From Legionella_C sp963803545 (lineage in GTDB: Bacteria > Pseudomonadota > Gammaproteobacteria > Legionellales > Legionellaceae), in the NCBI GenBank assembly GCA_963803545.1, contig CAWDMX010000001.1, forward strand, positions 1-64,000: a stretch of DNA of 64,000 bases, read 5' to 3'. Below are positions 1 to 8,838 of the stretch, piece by piece. The notes under the pieces are model-generated. The model made no database searches, was not told the origin of the DNA, and was given only the letters and a program-made list of their open reading frames with translations. The position numbers and the translations under genes were made by a program. The first letter of the stretch is position 1. Each line of letters starts with the position of its first letter.

Positions 1-186
1 CTTGGCCGAATGCGACTGCATGGGTTCGAGTTCCAATACGCCGTTACTGTTTTTAGCCGGTCTTGAAGTCGCATCGAAGCAACCGAATGATTCAGCGCCT
101 TTTCAACTGCTGCCAAGAATATTTCATACTTACAGCGATTAAAATTTGCTATTATCTTTTTTTCATCTTCAAATCTGAGATTATTA

Positions 187-1062
187 ATGGATAAGCCGTT
201 GTTTACACTGGACGATCGTGACCTAAACACGCTGAAAAACAAGCCTCATGCAGCAGTTGCTCTTGAAAATGGTCAAATTATTCATTTGCCACAGTACTAT
301 TTTCAAGCGCCGGCTGAAAACTTTCTCTCGGAAACCATCCTCGATGGTAAACATAAAAACATTAGTTACGATCCCATCACTCATAAATTGGGTGGGTTTA
401 ATAAAGCATTGGATCAACACAACACAAAAATGAGCCTGCAAACGTTTATGCATAATTATGCTTTGTTTTGTAAAGAGCTTGTAACCACACTTCTGCCGCT
501 TTATGCGGAGCAGTTGCAGTGGGGCAGAACCAGTTATCGCCCAGCCGAGATAAAAGGACGCCCCAGCTCTAAAAGAAAAGACGACACGCGCCTGCACGTC
601 GATTCTTTTGCAGCCAGCCCGGTTCACGGTCTACGAATTCTACGCGTTTTTTGCAACATCAATCCTTACGGAGAAGCGCGGGTGTGGAATACGGGCGAGC
701 CGTTCGAAAAAGTACTTCGTTATTTTTCGAGTTCAGTTCGTAATTACAACCCGAAAATCGCTAAAATTTTGCAAGCAATGAGGGTTACTAAAACACGGCG
801 CTCAGCCTATGACCATTTTCAATTGCAATTACACGATCGCATGAAACTAAACGACGCGTATCAAAATACCGTTTGCAAATCAACAGTCGAATTTCCGGCT
901 TTGAGTAGCTGGATTGTCTTTACCGATCACGTGTCTCATGCGGCGCTTAGTGGGCAGTTTTTGTTAGAGCAAACATTTTACCTGCCTGTGTCCTCTATGC
1001 AAGACCCGTCCCTATCGCCCTTGCGCGTATGGGAAAAAACCCTAAACAGGGTATTGAACTAA
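187..1062 (+). CDS. kdoO: Kdo hydroxylase (Fe(II)/2-oxoglutarate-type)
   Basis: Probable Kdo 3-hydroxylase, which modifies the Kdo sugar of the lipopolysaccharide inner core. The 291-residue protein has the family pattern: an HxD metal motif at His137-Asp139 (RLHVDSF), then RILRVFCNINP and a GEPFE segment at about 170-174, a distal histidine in SWIVFTDHVSHAA (His248 or His251), and a closing EQTFYLP strand. No signal peptide is visible, as expected for a cytoplasmic or inner-face enzyme. The start is ATG at 187. It stands alone on the plus strand, convergent with the thiamine operon. waaA and kdsB lie elsewhere in this window, so three steps of Kdo metabolism are present. Family assignment is by motif memory and is fairly firm; the exact substrate is inferred. 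Confidence 0.82.
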   Translation: MDKPLFTLDDRDLNTLKNKPHAAVALENGQIIHLPQYYFQAPAENFLSETILDGKHKNISYDPITHKLGGFNKALDQHNTKMSLQTFMHNYALFCKELVTTLLPLYAEQLQWGRTSYRPAEIKGRPSSKRKDDTRLHVDSFAASPVHGLRILRVFCNINPYGEARVWNTGEPFEKVLRYFSSSVRNYNPKIAKILQAMRVTKTRRSAYDHFQLQLHDRMKLNDAYQNTVCKSTVEFPALSSWIVFTDHVSHAALSGQFLLEQTFYLPVSSMQDPSLSPLRVWEKTLNRVLN

Positions 1063-1100
1063 CACTTTTTGGGCGTTTCTTCTGTAAATATTTTCTCGTT

Positions 1101-1814
1101 TTATACTGGTGAAAAGGCTTCTTTTACGGCACTAAGCCCCGTACATGGCGTATTATTTTCCGCGACAATTGGACATACTGAACTCCAAAAGGCAAGCTCA
1201 AACTGCGCGGACTGATTGCAGGCTGCAATAATTTTTTTCTCGTGTTCGACGTTCACGTTTGCACACAACGCATCTAAGGTTTGTAAAATTAGTTGCGTGG
1301 AAACTAAAAAGCTTGCGCTGCGGTAGGAGTCAATCCACGCTTGGTACGGATTGTCTTCTTTTGTGCTTTGTCCCATTTCCTGGCCTAAACTGCTGTATAA
1401 ATAATAACAGGGGATTAGGCTTGCCACCGCCTCTTGAACAGACGCGCTACTCACATGCCTTACAAGGTGATTGGTGTATTCCTCAACAACCGCAATTTTA
1501 CGCGCTTTCACCACTGGGGACTTAAAAAAAAGAGGACCCTGTGGCCTTGGAAGATATTTATAATGCAAGTTAACTTGCTCATCGTAAATATTACGCGCCA
1601 GTTGATGAAACAATTGCTGATGCGGCGGCTTTAATCGGTACGCGGTTTTCGTTAGAGCCTCAGAAAAAACTTCCAGGTACAACGCATCCTGCTGTAAAAA
1701 CCGTTCAAAGGTCTTGAGGGAAAGCGTTCCATCGCTTAGTGTTACATGAAAGGGATGAGCGCGAGACTCAATGAGAATTGCCCTCATAGCCGTTTGCATT
1801 TTTTTGCTTAGCAT
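1101..1814 (-). CDS. tenA: TenA-family thiaminase II / aminopyrimidine aminohydrolase
   Basis: TenA hydrolyses aminomethyl-pyrimidine breakdown products of thiamine so the pyrimidine can be recycled to HMP. The start is taken at ATG 1814, giving 237 residues, because everything upstream in this frame lies inside thiD and the TenA fold begins here (AHPFHVTLSDGTLSLKTF, then FLQQDALYL). The central CYYLYSSLGQ segment supplies the cysteine expected of TenA_C-type thiaminase II. It is the last gene of thiE-thiM-thiD-tenA, beginning 16 bases after the thiD stop, so it is very probably co-transcribed and under the TPP riboswitch. The longer frame up to 1964 is judged a shadow of thiD. Confidence 0.85.
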   Translation of the reverse strand: MLSKKMQTAMRAILIESRAHPFHVTLSDGTLSLKTFERFLQQDALYLEVFSEALTKTAYRLKPPHQQLFHQLARNIYDEQVNLHYKYLPRPQGPLFFKSPVVKARKIAVVEEYTNHLVRHVSSASVQEAVASLIPCYYLYSSLGQEMGQSTKEDNPYQAWIDSYRSASFLVSTQLILQTLDALCANVNVEHEKKIIAACNQSAQFELAFWSSVCPIVAENNTPCTGLSAVKEAFSPV

Positions 1815-1830
1815 GGCACTAAATACCGAT

Positions 1831-2703
1831 TCACACCTGGACTCCACTTGGCAAAATAGTGAAGTCGGCGTCTGTTTTTTTATATTCGGAGCGCAGAAAA
1901 TAAAAATGGTCAACGGGTCCATGCCCTTGTCCCACAGAATGGGTTGCACCTGAACGAATCGCATTGCTTAGGTAAATTTTTGCGCGCGCAATAGCGTTGT
2001 GCGTAGAAAAACCTTGCGCAAGATAGGAGGCAATTGCCGAAGACAAGCTGCATCCTGTCCCGTGCGTATTTTTTGTTTCAATACGCTCACTATGAAACCA
2101 GCTGGCTTTTGCTTTTTTGTGACAGTAAAGCACATCAGACGACTGCCTGCCCTCTAAATGACCGCCTTTAATAAGCACATTGATAGCAAACTGTTGCGAA
2201 ATTTTTTGCGCTGCCTGCGCCATGTCCGCTAAAGAAGCAATCGTGCTCCCCACTAGTTTTTCCGCCTCAAAAATATTAGGGGTAATTAAACTTACCTGTT
2301 TAACGAACCGTTGCTTTAAATAATCAATCGTGTCCAAATTAAGCAATACCGACCCACCTTTTGCCACCATAACCGGATCAAAAACAATATGTTTAACGGC
2401 AAGCTTTTCCAGCTCCGTGGCAACTGCATCAATAATTCGAGCGTCGTGCAGCATACCAATTTTAATAGCATCCACGTGTAAATCACTAAAAACAGCCTGC
2501 ATTTGTTGCTGAACAAAATTAGCCGATACCTCTTGAATTGCTTGAACACTAACGGTATTTTGCGCAACGAGCGCGGTAATTACCGATGCCGCGTAAGAAC
2601 CGGTTGCCGAAATAACTTTAATATCCGCTTGAATACCGGCCCCGCCGGATGGATCCGTTCCGGCAATTGTGACGACGCAAGGCATTCTATTATTCATAAT
2701 CAC
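1831..2703 (-). CDS. thiD: hydroxymethylpyrimidine/phosphomethylpyrimidine kinase
   Basis: ThiD phosphorylates HMP and HMP-phosphate to HMP-PP, the pyrimidine half of thiamine. The N-terminal TIAGTDPSGGAGIQADIK and the C-terminal KNTHGTGCSLSSAIASYLAQG (substrate and anion-hole loops of the ribokinase-like fold) are unmistakable. It is 290 residues; relatives are usually near 265, and the extra is a roughly 25-residue tail after GHGPVDHFYF with no clear family match. It overlaps the end of thiM by 14 bases. ATG at 2703 or 2697 could both serve as start. Confidence 0.93.
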   Translation of the reverse strand: MIMNNRMPCVVTIAGTDPSGGAGIQADIKVISATGSYAASVITALVAQNTVSVQAIQEVSANFVQQQMQAVFSDLHVDAIKIGMLHDARIIDAVATELEKLAVKHIVFDPVMVAKGGSVLLNLDTIDYLKQRFVKQVSLITPNIFEAEKLVGSTIASLADMAQAAQKISQQFAINVLIKGGHLEGRQSSDVLYCHKKAKASWFHSERIETKNTHGTGCSLSSAIASYLAQGFSTHNAIARAKIYLSNAIRSGATHSVGQGHGPVDHFYFLRSEYKKTDADFTILPSGVQV

Positions 2704-3466
2704 ACGCCTCGGGTAGTAACGATAAAGCGTCTAAGAAGGCCGCTTTAAAAGAGCCGGGGCTTGGTGATTGCGCCGCAGCTAGCTCTCCACACACCCCGTA
2801 AAAAAGCACCGCTTCCTCAGCCGCCTCAAAAGCATTGCTATGAACGGCGTTAAAGGCGGCAACTACCGCCGACAACAAACAACCTGAACCGGTTATGGAG
2901 GTCATTACCGCGTGACCACGCGTGAAACGACGTACTGTCGGGCCCGCAATAACGGCGTCTGTTTCACCACTGATGACGAGCGCGCAGTTGTTCATGCGGG
3001 ATAGATTTGCCCCCTCCGCCAGAACCGCTTCGGTGGCCACCGCGCTATCTACACCCTTGGACGCAAACGCCAAACCCGATAACGCACCAATTTCACTGGC
3101 GTTTCCACGGATAACTGAAAACCGAAATTTTTTCAGTAAACTTAAGCAGGTTTGTGTGCGATATCGACTGGCTCCAGCGCCAACGGGATCTAAAATAATT
3201 GGAATATTCACGGCATTGGCGAATTCACAAACATGCTCGCACAACGCAATAAAGGAGTCGTCTAGGGTGCCAATGTTGATGACCACAGCTTTCGCAAGCT
3301 TAAGTAAATCCTCGGATTCCTGTGTTGATTGGGTGACAATTGGCGAGCCTCCTAGGCTTAGGAGGCCGTTGGCAATGAAATCCACTGTAACCGTATTCGT
3401 AATATTTAAAACCAGTGGTCGCTCGTTTTTAATCTGCTTAATCCTACTTTTAATGCGTTGGTACAT
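2690..3466 (-). CDS. thiM: hydroxyethylthiazole kinase
   Basis: ThiM phosphorylates the salvaged thiazole moiety (HET) for condensation with HMP-PP by ThiE. Family segments seen are VLNITNTVTVDFIANGLLSLG near the N-terminus, ILDPVGAGASRYRT in the middle and TSITGSGCLLSAVVAAF near the C-terminus. ATG 3466 is chosen, giving 258 residues, the usual family length; the in-frame extension further upstream lies entirely inside thiE. It overlaps the 3' end of thiE by 17 bases, which suggests translational coupling. No thiC, thiG or thiH is visible in the window, so this locus is a salvage operon. Confidence 0.93.
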   Translation of the reverse strand: MYQRIKSRIKQIKNERPLVLNITNTVTVDFIANGLLSLGGSPIVTQSTQESEDLLKLAKAVVINIGTLDDSFIALCEHVCEFANAVNIPIILDPVGAGASRYRTQTCLSLLKKFRFSVIRGNASEIGALSGLAFASKGVDSAVATEAVLAEGANLSRMNNCALVISGETDAVIAGPTVRRFTRGHAVMTSITGSGCLLSAVVAAFNAVHSNAFEAAEEAVLFYGVCGELAAAQSPSPGSFKAAFLDALSLLPEACDYE

Positions 3467-4100
3467 AAAATATTCCCTGATCAATTTCTGTTCGCAGGAG
3501 CTGCGCACCTGCTGTTGGACAAACGCTGTCGTAGATTGCACTAATAACCGCGGCTCCACAGACCCCTGTTTTCATTACCGCGCGTACGGTGGAGGAGGTA
3601 ATTCCGCCAATAGCCACAACCGGATGCCTGGCGCAAGCAACCAGTTCGGTTAAGCCATCCAACCCCCAAAACTTGTTACAGTTGTCTTTAGATTTACTGG
3701 GAAACACCGCACTAGCAGCAATATAATCAATACAAGATAGGTTGTTCGCCTCTTGAAGTTGGGGAAGGCTTTCGATGGAAAGGCCTATAATTTTATCATT
3801 CCCTAAAATTTTTCGCGCTTCTACCGGTGCGCAATCGGACTGGCCAAGATGCACCCCATCTGCATTGATCTCTTGAGCAAGCGTAATATCGTCGTTAATA
3901 ATTAAGGGAATGTTGAAGGGCTTAATACGCGCTTGCAACGCCAAAGCCAAAACACGCGATGCGGCATAGGAATCGGTTTTATTGCGAAATTGAACAGAAG
4001 TTACACCGCCCTGTATTGCCTGAACAATACACTTTTGCCAATCGCCTAATAAATTCTGAGGATGGGTGAGAAGACAGAGTTTAAAGTCGGCCACATGCAT
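3450..4100 (-). CDS. thiE: thiamine-phosphate synthase
   Basis: ThiE joins HMP-PP to thiazole phosphate to make thiamine monophosphate. The 216-residue protein shows the TIM-barrel signatures: QFRNKTDS near residue 40, the INDDITLAQEINADGVHLGQSD stretch at the pyrophosphate site, IGLSIESL, and AIGGITSSTVRAVM near the C-terminus. It is the first gene of a minus-strand salvage operon and lies about 65 bases downstream of a TPP riboswitch. The N-terminus (MHVADFKLCLLTHP) is slightly longer than some relatives, but the start at 4100 fits. Confidence 0.94.
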   Translation of the reverse strand: MHVADFKLCLLTHPQNLLGDWQKCIVQAIQGGVTSVQFRNKTDSYAASRVLALALQARIKPFNIPLIINDDITLAQEINADGVHLGQSDCAPVEARKILGNDKIIGLSIESLPQLQEANNLSCIDYIAASAVFPSKSKDNCNKFWGLDGLTELVACARHPVVAIGGITSSTVRAVMKTGVCGAAVISAIYDSVCPTAGAQLLRTEIDQGIFYVPTH

Positions 4101-4165
4101 ATCTATTGCTCCTAAAAAATCGCAGGCAATAATGATTTGTGCGGCCGCTTAAGCCTCAACAAATC

Positions 4166-4244
4166 ACACTCCCTTCGCAAGCATTACCCAGTGCAGGTTG
4201 TAAGGGTAGTTTCTCAGTTTTGAAAAAATCAAAACACCCCCGGT
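4166..4244 (-). promoter_or_regulatory. TPP riboswitch (THI element)
   Basis: On the minus strand, upstream of thiE, the highly conserved THI-box core can be read: GGGGGTG at the 5' side, then CTGAGA, ACCCTT, ACAACCTG, CTGGGTAATGC and GCGAAGGGAGTG in canonical order and spacing. This aptamer senses thiamine pyrophosphate and should repress thiE-thiM-thiD-tenA when thiamine is plentiful. About 65 bases separate it from the thiE start. No obvious intrinsic terminator was identified there, so translational control of thiE is the simpler guess. Confidence 0.93.
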
Positions 4245-4363
4245 GATTTAATCGGTGATTTTAAGGGACATCATTTACTGTGTCAATTTGTAAAGTATGC
4301 CCTTAAAAGGCTATTTATAAGCCTTTTAACAATCTAAACTTGCGCCTCGTGACGCTTGATTAA

Positions 4364-4849
4364 TTATTTTTGCTCTGGAGTGCCATCTTCTGCCGTCGGA
4401 ATTGATTTTTTTCGCGCGTCTTTAATGGTTAAGCTTGGTGAAGCCCAATATAGTGTCGACTGTGACGACTCTATTTTATAAGGCAGGCTAAAGCGTTTGT
4501 CTTTGTTAAAATGCCAAAACTCCCCACAGTAACGACCGTCTTCTCTGTCTGAAGTTTTATGAATAACGTCGTTGTTTTGATCCCTAAATTGATTGCAGTA
4601 ATGCACGCTTTGGTTCTCTGGAATTTTTAAAACGGATTCGGATAACAATATTTCGCCGCTTTTATTCAACGAAAAATAAGCGCGGCTAATCACCGCTGAA
4701 AAATCCCCACTTATTTGAAAGAGCAGTGAGGCGAACAATAAAGTAATCAGCGAAGCTTTTATGCCTGAAAATCTTTTCTTTCGAGCCTTGAGAATTTTAT
4801 AAAAAAACAACCACCCAATTATTAGTGTAACAGCGTTAGCTATGAACAT
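4364..4849 (-). CDS. hypothetical membrane protein, 161 residues
   Basis: I do not recognise a family. The protein starts with two hydrophobic segments (about residues 3-20 and 33-50) separated by a basic linker (KARKKRFSG), followed by a hydrophilic domain of about 110 residues with cysteines in HYCNQF and GRYCGEFWHF that could form a disulfide if the domain is periplasmic. The start is well supported: AGGAGGGG stands just upstream of ATG 4849. It is monocistronic in appearance, lying upstream of the thiamine riboswitch in the same orientation. Confidence 0.7.
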   Translation of the reverse strand: MFIANAVTLIIGWLFFYKILKARKKRFSGIKASLITLLFASLLFQISGDFSAVISRAYFSLNKSGEILLSESVLKIPENQSVHYCNQFRDQNNDVIHKTSDREDGRYCGEFWHFNKDKRFSLPYKIESSQSTLYWASPSLTIKDARKKSIPTAEDGTPEQK

Positions 4850-4950
4850 ATTGCACCCCTCCTGTTATTTAGAAGCGCTATTGAAACACAATTGAGAGAC
4901 GCGTTGCAAAAGATATACCTCACCCACCTAAGTTTTAGGCTAATTAATCA

Positions 4951-5157
4951 TTAAAAAACCAGATTTCCTGCGCTTAGCAAAGAGCCTTCGAACCCCAACG
5001 GTTGGTTGCTTAAAGAAACCACGTGTTTTCGGTGTTGCGTATAAAATGCCGCCGCTTCAAAAGTTTTCAACGCCCATAATTGCGTGCTCGGCGAAGGACT
5101 ATAAGAGCACAAATAGCCGTTGAGTTTGCGATGGCTTAAAAAATTAACCATCCACAC
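4951..5157 (-). CDS. doubtful 68-residue ORF
   Basis: A short open frame with no recognisable domain and no strong ribosome-binding site. Residues such as LWALKTFEAAAFYTQHRKHVVSL read like real protein, so it may be the remnant of a longer gene, but chance is equally likely. The whole stretch from 4850 to 5336 otherwise holds nothing I can identify. Confidence 0.2.
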   Translation of the reverse strand: MWMVNFLSHRKLNGYLCSYSPSPSTQLWALKTFEAAAFYTQHRKHVVSLSNQPLGFEGSLLSAGNLVF

Positions 5158-5336
5158 TTAAATTTGAAATAAGGCGCACGACTCCGGATGGCGCACGAAA
5201 ATGCCGCCAACGATAGGCAAAAACGATGGTTGCATAAGAGAATACGTGCACGGCACTCTGATGCATTACTGAGCGATGCGCTTGATGCAAGGTATTGTCT
5301 GCGATAATTTTTTAGTAACCTTATTTTATTGTAAGA

Positions 5337-5388
5337 GGTTAAGCAACAACGGCCTCAAAGCCGCGCTACAAGGCTTTGTTGCTTAACC
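5337..5388 (-). terminator. hairpin downstream of the autotransporter gene
   Basis: An 11-bp perfect inverted repeat (GGTTAAGCAAC at 5337-5347 with GTTGCTTAACC at 5378-5388) encloses a second short pairing (AAAGCC with GGCTTT). It begins 27 bases past the autotransporter stop codon on the minus strand. The flank lacks a clean U-run, so it may act as an RNA-stabilising hairpin rather than a classical intrinsic terminator. Confidence 0.5.
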
Positions 5389-5415
5389 AAACGCCGTAAT
5401 TTTGGCCAGCGCCTC

Positions 5416-8400
5416 TTAGTCAAACATCCACGTCACGTTACCGGTGACTCCATTATCCTGTAGCTTATTCGCAAATTGCGCAATATAAGCTACGCGAAGA
5501 TTCAGGTTTTTAGGCGTCACAGCAAGATTTAAACCGGCATCAAGAAGTAGTGAATCTTCTGCAATGGGCGCGCCTTGAATATTGAAAGGGGTTCCTCCGG
5601 AAACAAAGGCAAAACGCGAGGTTGGTACGGTGCTGCCAAAGGCGTGCCTCCAAGCAAGCGTGATACTCTCACTAATGGCTTGGCTTTCAGGTTTGACAGA
5701 AAGACTCATGGATTGCTTGACCCCGAAACTTGTATAAAAAATATCAAAGTCGTTATTCCCTCTGAGTGCTGCTGAACCGCCACGCTCTTTCCAACTTCCG
5801 GTATCGCTGTACACGTAGGCTGCGCCTGCAAAAGGTTTTAACATCATTCTTGCAAGTTTCATGTCGTAATCCATTTCCGCAAAAACTTGAGCCGTAGAGC
5901 CGCTGTAGTCGGTTTTAAGATTATTTAAAAAGCCCGTAAAAGAAACATTGCGATTCATATCCAATTGATGAAACGTATACACTGCACCTACTTTTGCAGA
6001 CCACGACTCCATCGTGCGACCGGTGTAGATGCCTAAAGAATAATCATCGCTTTGCGCTTTAGAAGCGCGCTTATTGACATCGATACGGCTGTGGCTGTAT
6101 CCGCCTAAAATTCCGGCAACGTTTTGGTCAAAGCGCTTATCGGCGCCGATAACAAAGCCTTTGTTGCTGCGCGAAACTTCGGCGGTGTTGCTGTTGCCCT
6201 CAATATTCCCCCAGGCACCATAAGCATGAGCCCATAGCCCACTCTTTTTACCCGAAGCAGGCAGTCCCGTATTCATTAGCGCATTGTCCAACCGGTTAAG
6301 CGTTGCGCTTCGCACATACCGACTGTCTTCGGTAAAAGCGCTGAGCACTGAGGCGTGCGCTTCACCCGAAAGTGCGTTAAAGGCTTGCGCGGCTTGAGTA
6401 GCGTTGCTTAGGTTGGCTACGGCATCGTACACCGGATTATTCATCCCCAGGCTTTCAACGGCATTAGCGGTAGCTACTTCATCCGGTGTACTCGCCAACG
6501 CGGCAAACCCCAGAGGCGAGCGCGCAATATCTAAGTAAACGTTATTGGCGTCGTAGGCCAGTAAAAAGTTTAAAAAGGGCATGCTTTGCGTTATTCCATC
6601 GTAATTTCCGCTAACACTCGCCGACGCGGTTAAAATGGTGTAGCGCGAAGGAATGATATACGTTCCTGGCTCTTTAATTACGGCAACGTCACCCCCATTA
6701 ATGGTCGCCGTTCCTATCACATTAATTAAGTCCGAACTGCCATTGGGATTTATTTCCACTTGATAGACCGAGCCGGGGTTTTGAACGTAGTTGCCGTTAA
6801 TGGTAATCGTGCCTATCGAGTTTCCTGGAGCAATAGCACCGTTAACAACTGTACTTCCGACGCTGCCTGTGCCACTTAAGCGACCATTAGAGAAAACACT
6901 AACAGCACTAACAAGACTTCCGTTTACCTGCAAAGTTCCCGCATTAATGGTTGTAGCACCGCTGTAGGTGCTGTCGCTCGGTAATACCACCGTACCCGCG
7001 CCGCTCTTAACAACACTCCCGCTTGCGCTACCATCGGCTAAAACCGCATTTAAAGTAAAGGTATCGTCTTGGTCTAATGCAGCCATATTTAAAAGGCCAT
7101 TAAGTTGGGTATTGCTGTCGGAACTCAAGGTTAGGCGGGTGCTGCCTCCCTGCTCGTGTCGATTAGGAACGTTTCCACCTAATGATTGTGAAGCACTACC
7201 GCCACGAAGGGTGGCGCCGTCTTCAAGCGTTATGGTTCCTGTACCTAAATCCACGTTGTTGGTGCCCCCGGCAACCAATGCCCCACTGCTGCCCACAACT
7301 AAAGCCGAGGTGGTTACGGTATCCGTACCGCCAAGATTTAACCCGCCCGCCACGACCCGAGCATTGAGATCCCCGGTAGTAGCATTAGCGACCTCGTCTT
7401 GGGCGTAAAGATACAAAGAGCCGGCGTTGATGTTAAAGTTCGTTCGGTTCGCGACGCTAAAATTATTAGCTCCACCAAGCGCCCACACGCCGTTGTCGTT
7501 TTTATCAAGGGTAATTTGTTCTGGAACTATGCCAAATGCTGCTGAAGAGGCAGACATCGAATCGCGCATGTCGAGTAAGCCATCTTCTGCACGCCCAGAG
7601 CTGCCGGTAGCGGTTGCAAAAGTTGAGGTTCCAGCGTCAAAGGCAATAGCATTGCTGCCGGTAGCGTCGATATTGCCGCTAAAAAGTGTCGTGCTGTTCT
7701 CATCGATTAGGAAAATTAAACCGGCTTCAATGGTGCTTATCCCACCGCCTACTGTTGCTGAATTTTCGATAAAACGACTTCCACTTCCAATAGTAATACT
7801 CGAGCCAAAATTAGAAATACCTCCTCCTAGCGCGGCTTTATTCGTCCTAAACTCCGTATTGCTGCCTAATGTTAGCTGGCCTAGCTGACTAGTAACAGCT
7901 CCCCCTTGACCGGCACCGGTAACCTCATTGTCCACAAACACAGCGCCGTCGCCAACAATAACCGTACCCCTAAGTTGCTGAATAGCCCCTCCCGCTTTAC
8001 CGGTCGCAGGCGCGCCTGAAGCAGTGTTTTGGCTAAAAAGGGCGTTACGACCAATACTCATTGTGCGACTAATTGCCGTGTTGCCGGCGAAGAAAATAGC
8101 TCCCCCTGAGCCACCACCTGAGGCATTAGTTGACGTAGATTGATTGCCTTGGAATACAGCGTCGTCGCCAATCGTCACAGAGGCATCACGACTATCAATC
8201 GCTCCACCTAGAGCAGCCGCTGCCACCCCGCCTCGCGCACTGTTGCCGCTAAAATTAGCTCGGTCACCAATGGTAAAGGTACCAGAGCTTATATTCTCAA
8301 CAGCGCCGCCTGCGACTATAAAAGAACTGCTATCGGCCGCATTATTAGTGAAGCGAACATCGTCTCCTAGTGTGAAATTTGAGCCGTTATTGTAAATGCT

Positions 8401-8838
8401 TCCGCCAGCTTTTACTTGGTTGGTTGTCGTTGTGTTTACGATTGAATTGTTGTCAAACAGAATATTATTTCCCATAATAACGGTTGAATTATTGAGACTG
8501 GCAATCACGCCGCCACCTACCTCGTTAACCGTAGTGGTAACACGGTTATTCTGAAAAACAACCCGACTGTCGCCTGCGGGTTGCACCTCTAACCGCGACG
8601 CATTAAGCGATACGGCGCCGCCATTCACAGTGCTTTGAAAATCACTAACGGTAAGCACAACATTGTTGATTATTTGCATAATGGTGGGATTAACTTCATT
8701 ACTTAAAAGTAAGCCTGGAGGCAGAAGGTAGATTGTTTGGGCTAATGTTAGAGTCGTTGGGGTCGCTGTAAACAGTGGTTGCGCCAGGAGCTGGAAACGA
8801 GGCGGCTTGAGCAAGTGAAACCCCGATTGACAGGCCAA
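5416..8838 (-). CDS. autotransporter adhesin body, Pmp-like repeats plus beta-barrel
   Basis: Main body of a type Va autotransporter, 1140 residues in this frame. Roughly residues 70-390 of the passenger carry repeated GGAI/GGAV/GGGI and FxxN motifs (for example GGAIDSRDA, FQGNQS, FSQNTA, FRTNKA), the signature pair of chlamydial polymorphic membrane proteins. A PATR-like segment follows (GAGTVVLPSDSTYSG, near 610-630). The C-terminal 270 residues form the autotransporter barrel, starting about SGLWAHAYGAWG and ending in aromatic/hydrophobic WMFD. The frame opens at an internal ATG and its first 50 residues look like out-of-frame translation; the true N-terminus with signal peptide lies in another frame at 8699-8944. 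Removing one base near 8700-8710 gives one 1175-residue protein. As written it would not be exported. Confidence 0.82.
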   Translation of the reverse strand: MACQSGFHLLKPPRFQLLAQPLFTATPTTLTLAQTIYLLPPGLLLSNEVNPTIMQIINNVVLTVSDFQSTVNGGAVSLNASRLEVQPAGDSRVVFQNNRVTTTVNEVGGGVIASLNNSTVIMGNNILFDNNSIVNTTTTNQVKAGGSIYNNGSNFTLGDDVRFTNNAADSSSFIVAGGAVENISSGTFTIGDRANFSGNSARGGVAAAALGGAIDSRDASVTIGDDAVFQGNQSTSTNASGGGSGGAIFFAGNTAISRTMSIGRNALFSQNTASGAPATGKAGGAIQQLRGTVIVGDGAVFVDNEVTGAGQGGAVTSQLGQLTLGSNTEFRTNKAALGGGISNFGSSITIGSGSRFIENSATVGGGISTIEAGLIFLIDENSTTLFSGNIDATGSNAIAFDAGTSTFATATGSSGRAEDGLLDMRDSMSASSAAFGIVPEQITLDKNDNGVWALGGANNFSVANRTNFNINAGSLYLYAQDEVANATTGDLNARVVAGGLNLGGTDTVTTSALVVGSSGALVAGGTNNVDLGTGTITLEDGATLRGGSASQSLGGNVPNRHEQGGSTRLTLSSDSNTQLNGLLNMAALDQDDTFTLNAVLADGSASGSVVKSGAGTVVLPSDSTYSGATTINAGTLQVNGSLVSAVSVFSNGRLSGTGSVGSTVVNGAIAPGNSIGTITINGNYVQNPGSVYQVEINPNGSSDLINVIGTATINGGDVAVIKEPGTYIIPSRYTILTASASVSGNYDGITQSMPFLNFLLAYDANNVYLDIARSPLGFAALASTPDEVATANAVESLGMNNPVYDAVANLSNATQAAQAFNALSGEAHASVLSAFTEDSRYVRSATLNRLDNALMNTGLPASGKKSGLWAHAYGAWGNIEGNSNTAEVSRSNKGFVIGADKRFDQNVAGILGGYSHSRIDVNKRASKAQSDDYSLGIYTGRTMESWSAKVGAVYTFHQLDMNRNVSFTGFLNNLKTDYSGSTAQVFAEMDYDMKLARMMLKPFAGAAYVYSDTGSWKERGGSAALRGNNDFDIFYTSFGVKQSMSLSVKPESQAISESITLAWRHAFGSTVPTSRFAFVSGGTPFNIQGAPIAEDSLLLDAGLNLAVTPKNLNLRVAYIAQFANKLQDNGVTGNVTWMFD

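Noticed and set aside
1..150. GGGTTCGAGTTCC near 25-37 looks like a tRNA T-arm, and a 46-codon plus-strand frame is open from 2 to 142.
   Set aside because: The loop-closing base pair is wrong, and no anticodon arm or acceptor stem can be folded around it; the open frame has no recognisable family and is cut by the window edge.
6968..8395. Plus-strand ORFs rich in Pro, Leu and Val within the autotransporter.
   Set aside because: Antisense shadows of a Gly/Asn/Ser/Thr-rich passenger; no ribosome-binding sites.
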